37,968 nt of DNA from an uncultured Actinomycetes bacterium (GTDB taxonomy: Bacteria; Actinomycetota; Actinomycetes; S36-B12), in assembly GCA_903832025.1 (NCBI GenBank), contig CAIKZY010000152.1:1-37968 (forward strand), given 5' to 3'. Positions 14,551-22,281 of this stretch are shown piece by piece. The translations under genes and the position numbers were made by a program. Each line of letters opens with the position of its first letter. Within the stretch, counting starts at the first letter, position 1. The notes under the pieces were generated by a model that did no database searches, was not told the DNA's origin, and saw only the letters and a list, made by a program, of their open reading frames with translations.

Positions 14551-15411
14551 GTGACGGGTCTGATCTACATCGTGATCATCGCGCTGTGGGCTGCGGTCTT
14601 GATCCCGATGTGGCTGCGACGCCACGACCAGATCTCCGAAGTTCGGAGCACGGCGCGCTTTGAGCATGCGATGCACTTGCTTTCCGCCGATGACGGCCAG
14701 CGACCGGCGTATCGTTCGACCACGGGGATGTGGAACAAGATGATGGAACGTGCTCAGCCAGGCCCGGCAAGGACATCGACTCCGGCTTCATCCAGCCCCA
14801 GCCGCGGCACAGGTCCGGTGCGTTCGTCCGGTGTGAACCGATCGAACCAGTTGACTGGGTCTGCTCGTCGCCGAGCAGTGGTGCTCGCTACGTTGACGGG
14901 CCTGACCGCGCTGACACTGCTGGCAGCCTTTGCCTCTATCGTGCCGATGCCCCTTCCGATCCTGCTGGCACTGGTCACCGGTGCGTACATGATCGCCAGT
15001 GCAGTGACCGCTCCTGCTCGCGCAGCTCAGCGACCGGCCCGCACGCCCAATCCGATGCGTCGTCCAGAGCGCTCCGTGCAGCCGCAGGCTGCCGTGCCTG
15101 CCGCAGCCGTGGTAGACGACTGGGAGACCTGGAATGCCTGGGACGATGAACAAGACGGCTGGGATGCGGTGCCGACCACGCTGCCCACTTACGTCACCAA
15201 GCCACGCGCCAGTCAGGTTCCCCGTCGGATTGATCGCTCGCGGCCAGGTGAGTGGACCGGCACCGCAATGGTGGAGACCGCGCAGGCCATGATGGACGCG
15301 GAAATGTCCGCCGCGGCGGATGAAGCACCGTTGCCGGCCGGGTATGACGATGCCACTGCCGAAATCGAGATCGTTCACCTCGATGCGCCACGGCGCGTGG
15401 TCGGCCAGTAG
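14551..15411 (+). CDS. SepX/GlpR-family divisome membrane protein (Rv0996-like)
   Basis: The protein has 286 residues. One N-terminal helix (LIYIVIIALWAAVLIPMWL, about 4-22) is followed by RRHDQ and a long cytoplasmic Ser/Pro-rich linker. Two adjacent helices come next (about 114-133 and 137-156). The C-terminal tail contains the family hallmark: a Trp/Asp-rich segment (about 190-208) and then VPTTLPTYVTKPRA. This architecture matches Streptomyces SepX and corynebacterial GlpR, which support divisome assembly; GlpR is the membrane receptor for the gephyrin-like Glp (a MoeA homologue). The gene follows rimJ as in mycobacteria, but no moeA/glp gene is nearby. GTG 14551 is favoured by TAACGT upstream and because TM1 begins at once. 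Confidence 0.8.
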   Translation: MTGLIYIVIIALWAAVLIPMWLRRHDQISEVRSTARFEHAMHLLSADDGQRPAYRSTTGMWNKMMERAQPGPARTSTPASSSPSRGTGPVRSSGVNRSNQLTGSARRRAVVLATLTGLTALTLLAAFASIVPMPLPILLALVTGAYMIASAVTAPARAAQRPARTPNPMRRPERSVQPQAAVPAAAVVDDWETWNAWDDEQDGWDAVPTTLPTYVTKPRASQVPRRIDRSRPGEWTGTAMVETAQAMMDAEMSAAADEAPLPAGYDDATAEIEIVHLDAPRRVVGQ

Positions 15412-15476
15412 TCGCGATCGCCTTTCCAGGCTGGCCACGGCGCACCTGAACGCACTGCTACCCTCGGTCACTGCAA

Positions 15477-15549
15477 GGGGCTGTGGCGCAGTTGGTAGCG
15501 CGTCTCGTTCGCAATGAGAAGGCCAGGGGTTCGAATCCCCTCAGCTCCA
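15477..15549 (+). tRNA. tRNA-Ala (anticodon CGC)
   Basis: The cloverleaf can be folded by eye. Acceptor GGGGCTG (15477-15483) pairs with CAGCTCC (15542-15548) with one G-U pair and discriminator A. The anticodon loop is TTCGCAA between TCTCG and TGAGA. The T arm is GGGG-TTCGAAT-CCCC-like. The anticodon CGC reads GCG alanine codons. The CCA end is not fully encoded (ACC then G). A TACCCT -10 box at 15459-15464 gives a leader of about six bases. Confidence 0.95.
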
Positions 15550-15753
15550 CCGAGGTGAAGATGCAGCGCGCCGATGCCAGCCGGCGGCCCAGGGGCGCAA
15601 CCTCTCGGCATCCGTTCGCTGGCTGTATCGGCGGCCCGTGATCCAGGGCGAGGCCGGACCCTGTGGCTGTTTCGGTGACCGCTCAACACGCTGCGTGCGA
15701 TTGGTTCGCGAACTCGGCGCGCCCACTCCAGGTCAGGGCAATGCCATGGCAAA

Positions 15754-15797
15754 ACTTGCATAATGCAAGTGAAAAAGTAACTTGCAGTTCACAAGTT
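15754..15797 (+). promoter_or_regulatory. Two 17-bp palindromic operators over the SDR promoter (probable HxlR sites)
   Basis: Operator 1 is the perfect palindrome ACTTGCATAATGCAAGT (15754-15770). Operator 2, ACTTGCAGTTCACAAGT (15780-15796, extended by one base pair on each side), has the same layout, 26 bp downstream. A candidate -35 CTTGCA (15755-15760) lies in operator 1, and after 17 bases a -10 TAACTT (15778-15783) overlaps operator 2. A regulator bound here would cover both promoter elements. The matching site at 17343 and the HxlR gene between them suggest that HxlR is the ligand; this is inference. Confidence 0.7.
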
Positions 15798-15827
15798 AAA
15801 TGTGGACTCCGGAAAGGGGCGACTCAG

Positions 15828-16826
15828 ATGGCGGATCGGGTGCTGGTGTCGGGCGTCAGCGGCTACATCGGACAGCATTGCGCGGCCGAGCTGTTGAATC
15901 GGGGCTTTGAGGTGGTGGGGACCGTGCGCTCCTTGGCCAAGGTCGAAACCACCAGGAGTGCCATTGCCGCAGCCGCTCCCGTGGATCGGTTCACCTGCGT
16001 GGAGGCTGATTTGCTCAGCGACAGCGACAGCGACAGCGGCTGGGCTGAGGCGCTGCACGGGTGCGGGTCTGTCATGCACGTGGCATCACCGTTCATCCTG
16101 GCTGCGCCGAAAGATGACAACGCATTGATCGCGCCGGCTGTGGACGGAACCAGACGAGTGATCAAGGCCGCCCAGGATGCGAATGTGCGGCGAATGGTGC
16201 TCACCTCATCCACCTTTGCCATGATCGCAGGTCGCGGAACCGGTCGCTTCGGGCCCGAGACGTGGTCAGATACCGATGCGCGCATCGGCACGTATGCCAA
16301 GAGCAAGACCCTTGCCGAACGGGCCGCGTGGGCGGAAACCGTTGGCAGCGCGATGGAGCTCGTGGTGATCAACCCTGGCGCGGTCTATGGCCCGGCGCTG
16401 GGAGCCCAGGTCGACAGCGAAAGCATGTCGCTCATGACCAACTTGATTGGGGGTCGCATCCCGATGCTGCCGGATATCGCCATGGGCATGGTGGATGTGC
16501 GCGACGTGGCGCGACTGCATGCCGAGGCATTGACGAGCCCCGCTGCGGCCGGCCACCGTTTCATCGCGGCCACGGCGGAGCCGGTCAGCATGATGCACTT
16601 CGCCACCGTGCTGCGCGATGCAGGCTATGCCAAGGTTCCCTCACGCAAGGCCCCGAATGCCGCATTGCGCGTGATGAGCATGTTCGATCGGCAGACACGG
16701 GGCATGGTGCCGTTCCTCGGCCAGAAGGCGTCCTTCGACAACCAGGCCACATTTGCAATACTGGACTGGAAGCCGACTCCCATCGAGACGTCAATCGTGG
16801 AGATGGCGGCATCGATCACTGGCTAG
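15828..16826 (+). CDS. NAD(P)-dependent extended SDR (dihydroflavonol-4-reductase / aldehyde-reductase type)
   Basis: The protein has 332 residues. The Rossmann motif is VLVSGVSGYIGQH (GxxGxxG at about 9-15). The catalytic pair is Y156 and K160 in TYAKSK, with an SST serine near 128. The pattern of DGTRRVIKAA and the MVLTSSTFA strand fits reductases acting on aldehydes or ketones of bulky substrates. ATG 15828 has GGAAAGGGG about 8 bases upstream; the longer frame from 15663 would run through the promoter and operators. An in-frame hexanucleotide repeat (AGCGAC, 16017-16034) encodes an SDSDSDS stretch at about 64-70. The HxlR gene follows with nine bases between, so they form an operon. Confidence 0.82.
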   Translation: MADRVLVSGVSGYIGQHCAAELLNRGFEVVGTVRSLAKVETTRSAIAAAAPVDRFTCVEADLLSDSDSDSGWAEALHGCGSVMHVASPFILAAPKDDNALIAPAVDGTRRVIKAAQDANVRRMVLTSSTFAMIAGRGTGRFGPETWSDTDARIGTYAKSKTLAERAAWAETVGSAMELVVINPGAVYGPALGAQVDSESMSLMTNLIGGRIPMLPDIAMGMVDVRDVARLHAEALTSPAAAGHRFIAATAEPVSMMHFATVLRDAGYAKVPSRKAPNAALRVMSMFDRQTRGMVPFLGQKASFDNQATFAILDWKPTPIETSIVEMAASITG

Positions 16827-16834
16827 GAGGCTGG

Positions 16835-17203
16835 GTGGGCACGCAATCTAGGTCGCAGAGCCTTGACTGGCGTTCGGTGTGCTCCATTACCACCGGGCTT
16901 GATGTGATCGGGGATAAATGGTCACTGCTCATCGTGCGTGACTTGATTGCGCATGGCACGCGCACGTACTCGGAGTTTCGCGACGCCGCAGAGCATGTGT
17001 CCACCAATATTCTCGCCGACAGACTTCGGCTCTTGTCATCCCTGGGAATCATTGAGCGCACCAACCCTGGAGCTGCAGCACGCAATAACGCCTATCGCCT
17101 CACCGAAAGCGGCGCCGCTTTGCGACCGGTGCTGGAAGATATCGGCAAGTGGTCGCAAAAGTATCTCCGGCCGTTTCACGCCGCCATGGTTGACAGCGTC
17201 TGA
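16835..17203 (+). CDS. HxlR-family (MarR/DUF24) winged-helix transcriptional regulator
   Basis: The protein has 122 residues. The HxlR core is clear: VCSITTGLDVIGDKWSLLIVRDL (about 15-37), EFRDAAEHVSTNILADRLRLLSSLGIIER as recognition helix and wing start (about 46-75), YRLTESGAAL (about 87-96). C16 occupies the conserved N-terminal cysteine that senses electrophiles, quinones or hypochlorite in YodB, QorR and HypR; whether it does so here is unknown. GTG 16835 has AGGAGG only four bases upstream, overlapping the SDR stop. It is co-transcribed with the SDR and probably controls its own operon and the DUF1330 gene through ACTTGCA-type palindromes. Confidence 0.88.
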   Translation: MGTQSRSQSLDWRSVCSITTGLDVIGDKWSLLIVRDLIAHGTRTYSEFRDAAEHVSTNILADRLRLLSSLGIIERTNPGAAARNNAYRLTESGAALRPVLEDIGKWSQKYLRPFHAAMVDSV

Positions 17204-17342
17204 TCGACGGTGATGCCCGGCGCAGATCGCGCGGATGAGTTGCACGCGCAGGTGCGCCCACAGGGTTGCTCGTGGACGTGCGGTTCGGGATCTCACGATG
17301 GTCGCTCACGATCTCCTTTCGGCTATCGGGAAGTGGTCAATC

Positions 17343-17386
17343 GCTTGCAAAAAGCAAGTCACTGAGATAGATTGTGAGATGCAAGC
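17343..17386 (+). promoter_or_regulatory. HxlR-type operator and promoter of the DUF1330-like gene
   Basis: GCTTGCAAAAAGCAAGT (17343-17359) has the same 17-bp layout as the operators before the SDR. CTTGCA (17344-17349) also serves as a candidate -35, and ATAGAT/TAGATT (17367-17373) as the -10 after 17-18 bases. A degenerate second site ending ATGCAAGC (17379-17386) lies about 27 bp downstream. Both promoters thus have the -35 inside the left operator arm. Confidence 0.62.
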
Positions 17387-17412
17387 CAATCAGTCGATGA
17401 GGAGCAACCGCA

Positions 17413-17724
17413 ATGGCGGACACGCCCAAGCCTGCATACGGACTCGTGCAGATCAATATCAAGAATCCTGAAGAGTTCATGGAGCGCTACGCGCAGCACG
17501 TCTTTCCCATTCTTGCGGCGTGGGGAGTGGAGATGATCGCTGGTTCGATGACGCCGGTCACCAAGGAAGGAACTTTCAGCGGAAATTGGGCAGCTGTCCT
17601 GCAATTCCCCAGCATGGAGGTTGCAGAAGCCTGGTACGCATCGGCAGACTACGAACCCTTCAGGGACCTGCGGATCAACGAACTGACGGACTCCGGCAGC
17701 CTGGTCTTCGTCGAGGGCCGCTGA
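17413..17724 (+). CDS. DUF1330-like dimeric alpha-beta barrel protein
   Basis: The protein has 103 residues. YGLVQINIKNPEEFMERYAQHVFPILAAWGVEMIAGSMTP, then FPSMEVAEAWYASADYEPFRDLRINELTDSGSLVFVEG, matches the DUF1330 family: small ferredoxin-like-fold proteins whose activity is mostly unknown. GAGGAG lies about 8 bases before the ATG. It stands 209 bases behind the HxlR gene with its own operator-covered promoter, so it looks like part of the HxlR regulon rather than a read-through gene. A role in removing or modifying the inducing compound would fit, but this is speculation. Confidence 0.8.
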   Translation: MADTPKPAYGLVQINIKNPEEFMERYAQHVFPILAAWGVEMIAGSMTPVTKEGTFSGNWAAVLQFPSMEVAEAWYASADYEPFRDLRINELTDSGSLVFVEGR

Positions 17725-18072
17725 CCTCACCAGCAGTAGTTGGTGGGTCAGCCTGAAGGCGCCGTGGCTGTTTCACCGGCCGCAGCTGTCCAGTCGGGAA
17801 CACCGCAGCAGTGTGATCAGAACTCACCCGTGATGGGGGGAGGCTGATACGTGCGCGGCCACGGGGTGGCATAGCGGGCATTGCCCTTGGCGGTGAACGC
17901 CGCAACAACCGCTGCCCATGTCACGGGTCGCTTGCAACCTCGGCTGTGCGACGGGAGGAACTCCCGACGCTGTCCAAAAGGCTTCGTGGGCACCGGGCAT
18001 GCGCGCCGACGCGCCCGGCACTACCGTTGCGACCAACGCTCCTGTCGGCAACGAGGTAAGGGCTCTGCTCAC
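17725..18072. other. 348-bp region without a recognisable gene
   Basis: No coding sequence stands out on either strand. Small GC-rich hairpins are seen: GGGAG-GAA-CTCCC near 17953-17966, and CCGGGC with GCCCGG around 17996-18022. One CTTGCA half-operator lies near 17931-17936 without a partner arm. No convincing promoter was found for the exporter that follows. It may be a 5' leader or decayed sequence. Confidence 0.35.
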
Positions 18073-19755
18073 ATGTCACATGCACCGACCGGATCGACAA
18101 AGCCACCGTGGGGACTGCTCGTCGTCATCCTGGCTGCAACCTTCATGCAGTTGCTGGACGTCAGCATCGTCAACGTGGCCTCCCCGGATATCCAGCGCAC
18201 GCTGGGGGCTTCCTATGGCCTGGTGCAATTGGTGCTGGCCGGATATCAGCTGGGCTTTGCCTGCTCCTTGATCCTCGCGGCTCGGCTGGGCGACATCTTC
18301 GGTCGACGTCGACTGTTCTTGATGGGCATGGCCGTGTTCACCATTGCCAGCATCACGTGCGGGCTGTCGGTGAATATCCAGATGCTCATCGCCTCGCGTG
18401 TGCTTCAAGGGGTCGGCTCGGCATTGATGTTCTCCCAAGTGCTGGCCTTGATCCAGGTCCTGTTCCAGCCTAAGGATCGCGCCGCGGCCTTTGGCGGCTA
18501 CGGCACCGCAATCGGCTTGGGCTCGATCATGGGGCCGCTGGCCGGCGGCCTGCTGATCCAGGCGAACCTGACCGCTGACCCGTGGCGTGCGATCTTCCTG
18601 GTCAATGTCCCCATTGGCGTTGCCGCCTTCGTCATTGCCGCCTTGCGGCTGCCGGAATCCAAGGCAGAGCAGCGGCCGGGCCTGGATTTCACCGGTGCCA
18701 TCTTGTCGGCGATTGGCCTTGGCCTGTTGATCTATCCGCTGTCGGAGGGCAGGACCTATGGCTGGCCCGCCTGGTCCCTCCTGATGTTGGGCGGCGCGGT
18801 GGTCGTCCTGGCGGTACTGGTGATGTACGAGCGGCGCCTGGCACGGGCCGGCGGCGATCCGATCTTTGATACCCGACTGTTCGCCGATCGCGCCTTCCGC
18901 GATGGCGCGCTGCTGAATTTCGTCTTCTACCTCGGCATTCCATCCTTCTTCTTCACGATCTCGATCTACCTGCAGGTTGGCCAGGGCTTCAGTGCCCTGC
19001 AGGCCGGCCTCACCACATTCGCCTATGCCCTGGGCGCGGCCCTGGTCTCCCGCCGAGCCGGCGGCCTGGCCAAGAAGATGGGTGCAGGGGTGCTGGTGAT
19101 GGGCAGCGTCATGATGACCGTGGCCATGGCGGGGTTGGTGGCCACTGCACACCTGGCCGGGTTCGCGCCGAAGATGTGGTACTTCTGGCCCGGCATGCTG
19201 CTTGCCGGGCTGGCTTTCGGATTCTTCGTGCCCACCGTGATCGGTGCCGTCCTGGCAAACGTCCACCTGCAGCGAGCCGGATCGGCATCGGGGGTCCTGG
19301 CGACCTCGCAGCAAATCGGTGGAGCGGTCGGTGTGGCCATCCTGGGCATCGTGTTCTTCGGCTTCATCAGCGGCCACGCTCCCACCTCGGCGGCCAACGC
19401 TGCGCCGGCATTGCACGCCCAGCTCACCAGTCAGGGCATACCGGCCGGCGCCAGCGATGCGGCCGTTGCGCGCTTCCAGCATTGCTTTGTGGTGCAAAGC
19501 CGAAGCGTTGATCCCACATTGGCACCTCCGGGATGTCGCACGGCTGCAAGCCCGGCCGCGGCTCAGGCCTTCACCGCGGCCGGCACGCAGGCCAATGCCA
19601 CCAACTTCACCGGGGCCATGCAGGTTGGGCTCGGTGCCGAGGTGCTGGTGTTCGCGGTGACCGTTGTGCTGTCGGGCTTGCTGCTAGCGGAGGAGCGCCG
19701 CAATCGCGGGGCGCGCTCGCAGGTGGATGCCCAGGCGGGCCTGGTCGGTCACTAG
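18073..19755 (+). CDS. MFS transporter, DHA2 (EmrB/QacA-type, 14 TM) drug:proton antiporter
   Basis: The protein has 560 residues. TM1 carries LLDVSIVNVASPDIQRTLG (about 26-44). Motif A LGDIFGRRRLF follows TM2 (about 74-84). The TM5 antiporter motif is GYGTAIGLGSIMGPLAGG (about 142-159). Late in the protein, between the last two helices, is an outside loop of about 100 residues rich in Ala, Ser and Pro with two cysteines, longer than usual. ATG 18073 is the first start in front of TM1; only an AGGG about 12 bases away serves as a ribosome site. The frame runs back to 17881 but is not MFS-like there. Its position beside an HxlR regulon suggests export of a toxic compound. The last four bases overlap the convergent gene. 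Confidence 0.83.
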   Translation: MSHAPTGSTKPPWGLLVVILAATFMQLLDVSIVNVASPDIQRTLGASYGLVQLVLAGYQLGFACSLILAARLGDIFGRRRLFLMGMAVFTIASITCGLSVNIQMLIASRVLQGVGSALMFSQVLALIQVLFQPKDRAAAFGGYGTAIGLGSIMGPLAGGLLIQANLTADPWRAIFLVNVPIGVAAFVIAALRLPESKAEQRPGLDFTGAILSAIGLGLLIYPLSEGRTYGWPAWSLLMLGGAVVVLAVLVMYERRLARAGGDPIFDTRLFADRAFRDGALLNFVFYLGIPSFFFTISIYLQVGQGFSALQAGLTTFAYALGAALVSRRAGGLAKKMGAGVLVMGSVMMTVAMAGLVATAHLAGFAPKMWYFWPGMLLAGLAFGFFVPTVIGAVLANVHLQRAGSASGVLATSQQIGGAVGVAILGIVFFGFISGHAPTSAANAAPALHAQLTSQGIPAGASDAAVARFQHCFVVQSRSVDPTLAPPGCRTAASPAAAQAFTAAGTQANATNFTGAMQVGLGAEVLVFAVTVVLSGLLLAEERRNRGARSQVDAQAGLVGH

Positions 19756-21359
19756 ACCCAGGTAGGGCTCCACATGCGCAAGTGCCATGAGTCGTAGGGC
19801 AGCAGCTGTCCGGTCCACACCGGATAGAACCACCACGCAGCCACCACGGCCGCCACGACGAATGCCCCCGCGGCCAGTGCGCCGATGCGGCGTCGGCGTT
19901 GCTGCATGGCGATCATCCGTGCACGGTCTGGGTCATCGGAGTCGGTGGCTGACTGCGGTGTTGGTCCGATGATGGCCCCGCACGTCAGTGCAACCGCCAT
20001 CATGACAAATGGGCTGTAGACCACCGTGTAGAACGTGAAGATCGTCCGATTCAGGTACAGCATCCACGGCAGCCATCCTGCGGCGATCCCCACCATGATC
20101 GCCGCTGCCCGCCAGTCGCGCCTGGCCAGCCAGCGCCACAGCATGTAGACCATCGCCGCGACTCCGCCCCACCACAGGATCGGGTTGCCTAGGGCCACGA
20201 CCTCTGCTGCGCAGTTGGACACGGTGCATCCATGGGAGTGGTCCGTAACCGACAGCCAGTAGAAGGATGTCGGCCTGGCCATGAATGCCCAGCCCAACGG
20301 GTTCGCCGAATAGGCATGGGGAGTGTCCAGGCCGATATGAAAATGCCAGGCCTCAGCGTGGTAGTGCCACAGGGAGCGCAACGCAGCAGGAATGATGCTT
20401 CCGGGCTGGGAATCTGCCCACGTGCGATCCCATCCGCCCGAGGTAGCCAACCAGCCGGTCCACGTCGACACATACGCCGCCACGGCAACAGCGAACATCG
20501 ACACCGCGGAAATGGGCAGATCGCGAAGGATCGTCGCCCGCCACGGCATGCGCACCCCGATGGCCCGACGTAATCCGATGTCCCACACGACGGTCAAGAT
20601 GATGAAGGCCGCCAGGAAATAGATGCCCGACCACTTCACTCCACAGGCCAGGCCCAGGCATAGCGCGGCAGCCCACCGCAACGGGCGAAAGCCAAGGCGC
20701 GGACCGAAGTCGCTGTCCGCCAAGCCATTGACGGCCACCCACGCCGCCATTCTCGCTCGAGTCCGATCGCGGTCCACCACCAGCAATCCGAACGCCGCCA
20801 GGACCCAAAAGGTCAGCACCATGTCCAGCAGTCCGGTTCGGGACATCACCAGGTGAATGCCGTCGATCGCCAAGAATCCACCGGCCAGGGTTCCGACCAG
20901 GTCACTGCGCGTCAGGCGACGGGCGATCCGAGCGGTCATCAAGACCGTGGCAATGCCCAGCACGCACACAGCGATACGCCAGCCGAATGGCGTGGCCCCG
21001 AAGAGGAACTCCCCGACAGCGATCGTCCATTTCCCCAGGGGCGGGTGCACCACGAACTCAGGGCCGCTGCCGAAGATGCCCAGCGTGTGCCAGTTGCCGT
21101 TACTTGCCAGCAGGATCTCGTTGGCCTTGTCCACCATCACGCGCTCGTAGCCAAACCGAAGCAGGCTCAGGGCATCCTTTGGGTAGTACGTCTCGTCGAA
21201 GATCACCGCATGAGGAAGACCGAGGTTCCACAGGCGCAACACGGCCGCCACCACGGTGACGGCAAGAGGCCCGATCCAGCCGTGCCATCCACGTGATGGC
21301 ATCGCCGTGACCAGCAGGGCCGGCACGTCTTCGGACTTCGGCTGCACGGCGATCTCCAC
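19752..21359 (-). CDS. Protein O-mannosyltransferase (PMT / GT39 family, Rv1002c-like)
   Basis: This 535-residue multi-pass membrane enzyme should move mannose from polyprenyl-phosphate-mannose to Ser/Thr of secreted proteins. The catalytic acidic pair lies in the first extracellular loop, AVIFDETYYPKDALSL (D55, E56), followed by VHPPLGKW (about 92-99) and the IDGIHLVMSRTGLLDM loop. About ten hydrophobic helices follow. The GTG start at 21359 is exactly six bases after TACGAT on the minus strand, so the mRNA should be leaderless; a longer frame to 21449 runs into rsmI. Synteny with mycobacterial Rv1002c-Rv1003 supports the call. Confidence 0.9.
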   Translation of the reverse strand: MEIAVQPKSEDVPALLVTAMPSRGWHGWIGPLAVTVVAAVLRLWNLGLPHAVIFDETYYPKDALSLLRFGYERVMVDKANEILLASNGNWHTLGIFGSGPEFVVHPPLGKWTIAVGEFLFGATPFGWRIAVCVLGIATVLMTARIARRLTRSDLVGTLAGGFLAIDGIHLVMSRTGLLDMVLTFWVLAAFGLLVVDRDRTRARMAAWVAVNGLADSDFGPRLGFRPLRWAAALCLGLACGVKWSGIYFLAAFIILTVVWDIGLRRAIGVRMPWRATILRDLPISAVSMFAVAVAAYVSTWTGWLATSGGWDRTWADSQPGSIIPAALRSLWHYHAEAWHFHIGLDTPHAYSANPLGWAFMARPTSFYWLSVTDHSHGCTVSNCAAEVVALGNPILWWGGVAAMVYMLWRWLARRDWRAAAIMVGIAAGWLPWMLYLNRTIFTFYTVVYSPFVMMAVALTCGAIIGPTPQSATDSDDPDRARMIAMQQRRRRIGALAAGAFVVAAVVAAWWFYPVWTGQLLPYDSWHLRMWSPTWV

Positions 21360-21388
21360 CTGGCCATCGTAAGTGCCACAATGACGCG
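21360..21388. promoter_or_regulatory. Divergent leaderless promoters of the mannosyltransferase and rsmI genes
   Basis: On the minus strand TACGAT (21366-21371) is six bases before GTG 21359. On the plus strand CACAAT (21377-21382) is six bases before GTG 21389. Only 29 bases separate the two start codons. Confidence 0.55.
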
Positions 21389-22258
21389 GTGACTGACGGC
21401 GGGCAAGTGATCTTGGCGGCCACGCCCCTCGGCAACCCCGCTGATGCATCTGCCCGACTTCGCGAGGTGCTCCAAACCGCCGACGTCATTGCCGCTGAGG
21501 ACACCCGAAGGCTGCATCGATTGGCAACGGATCTTGGCGTGAGCATCACCGCGCCCGTGGTGTCCTATTTCGAAGGCAATGAGAGCACTCGCACCACCGG
21601 CTTGGTGCAGCAGGCGCTGGCCGGGGCCACCATCGCGGTGGTCACCGACGCCGGCATGCCCTCGGTCAGCGATCCGGGATTCCGGTTGGTCAGCGAGGCC
21701 ATTGCCGCAGGCGTGACCGTCACGGCAGTCCCCGGCCCATCCGCAGTATTGACCGCCTTGGCGGTGTCCGGACTGCCGGTCGATCGCTTTTGCTTTGAGG
21801 GTTTCCTGCCGCGCAAGGAAGGCCCCCGCACGCAGCGCCTGGCCGAGCTTGCCGACGAGCCGCGCACGATGGTGTTCTTCGAGGCTCCGCACCGACTCGC
21901 GGACTCCGCCGCTGCGATGGCTGTCGCGTTCGGTCCGGACCGATCGGCCGCAATCTGTCGAGAGCTCACCAAGACGTATGAGCAAGTCATCCGCGGACCT
22001 CTGTCCGAGCTTGCGCAGTGGGCCACGGGGGAGGTGCTGGGGGAGATCACGGTGGTGGTGTCGGGGGTTGTCGATGAGCCGGTGGCAGCCGACCAGTCGC
22101 AGTCGTGGGTGGCGCTGGCCGAAGAGCTCCAGCGACAGGGCATCGATCGCAAGCAGGCCATCGCCGAGGTAGCCCGGCGAAACGGAGTCCCCAAGCGCCA
22201 GGTCTACGCCGCAATGGTGCTGGCAAAGCCCCAACGGCTCGACGAATCCGGCATGTGA
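21389..22258 (+). CDS. rsmI: 16S rRNA (cytidine(1402)-2'-O)-methyltransferase
   Basis: The 289-residue SAM-dependent enzyme adds the 2'-O-methyl group to C1402 in the decoding centre of 16S rRNA. The tetrapyrrole-methylase-like fold shows VILAATPLGNPADAS (about 7-21), IAAEDTRR (about 36-43), VVTDAGMPSVSDPGFRLV (about 87-104), VPGPSAVLTAL and FEGFLPRK. The C-terminal part has the helical ELQRQGIDRKQAIAEVARRNGVPKRQVY segment. The GTG start has a leaderless-type CACAAT box. It ends 23 bases before metG. Confidence 0.92.
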   Translation: MTDGGQVILAATPLGNPADASARLREVLQTADVIAAEDTRRLHRLATDLGVSITAPVVSYFEGNESTRTTGLVQQALAGATIAVVTDAGMPSVSDPGFRLVSEAIAAGVTVTAVPGPSAVLTALAVSGLPVDRFCFEGFLPRKEGPRTQRLAELADEPRTMVFFEAPHRLADSAAAMAVAFGPDRSAAICRELTKTYEQVIRGPLSELAQWATGEVLGEITVVVSGVVDEPVAADQSQSWVALAEELQRQGIDRKQAIAEVARRNGVPKRQVYAAMVLAKPQRLDESGM

Positions 22259-22269
22259 GCTCGGCCGCC

Positions 22270-22281
22270 TAAGATTGCGCC
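22270..22281 (+). promoter_or_regulatory. -10 box of leaderless metG
   Basis: TAAGAT (22270-22275) is followed by exactly six bases and ATG 22282, so transcription should begin on the start codon. Confidence 0.6.

Noticed and set aside
15568-15634. Imperfect inverted repeat downstream of tRNA-Ala (CGCCGATGCCAGCC and GGCTGTATCGGCGG)
   Set aside because: One arm has an extra base, the loop is long and no T-run follows. It is not distinguishable from chance in GC-rich DNA.
18076-19497. A 473-codon minus-strand frame
   Set aside because: It is the shadow of the MFS gene, rich in Gln, Gly and His, typical of the antisense of hydrophobic codons.
15477-19755. Genomic island integrated at tRNA-Ala
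   Set aside because: The accessory SDR-HxlR-DUF1330-MFS genes do follow the tRNA, but I found no integrase and no direct repeat of the tRNA 3' end near 19755, where the MFS and mannosyltransferase genes overlap by four bases.
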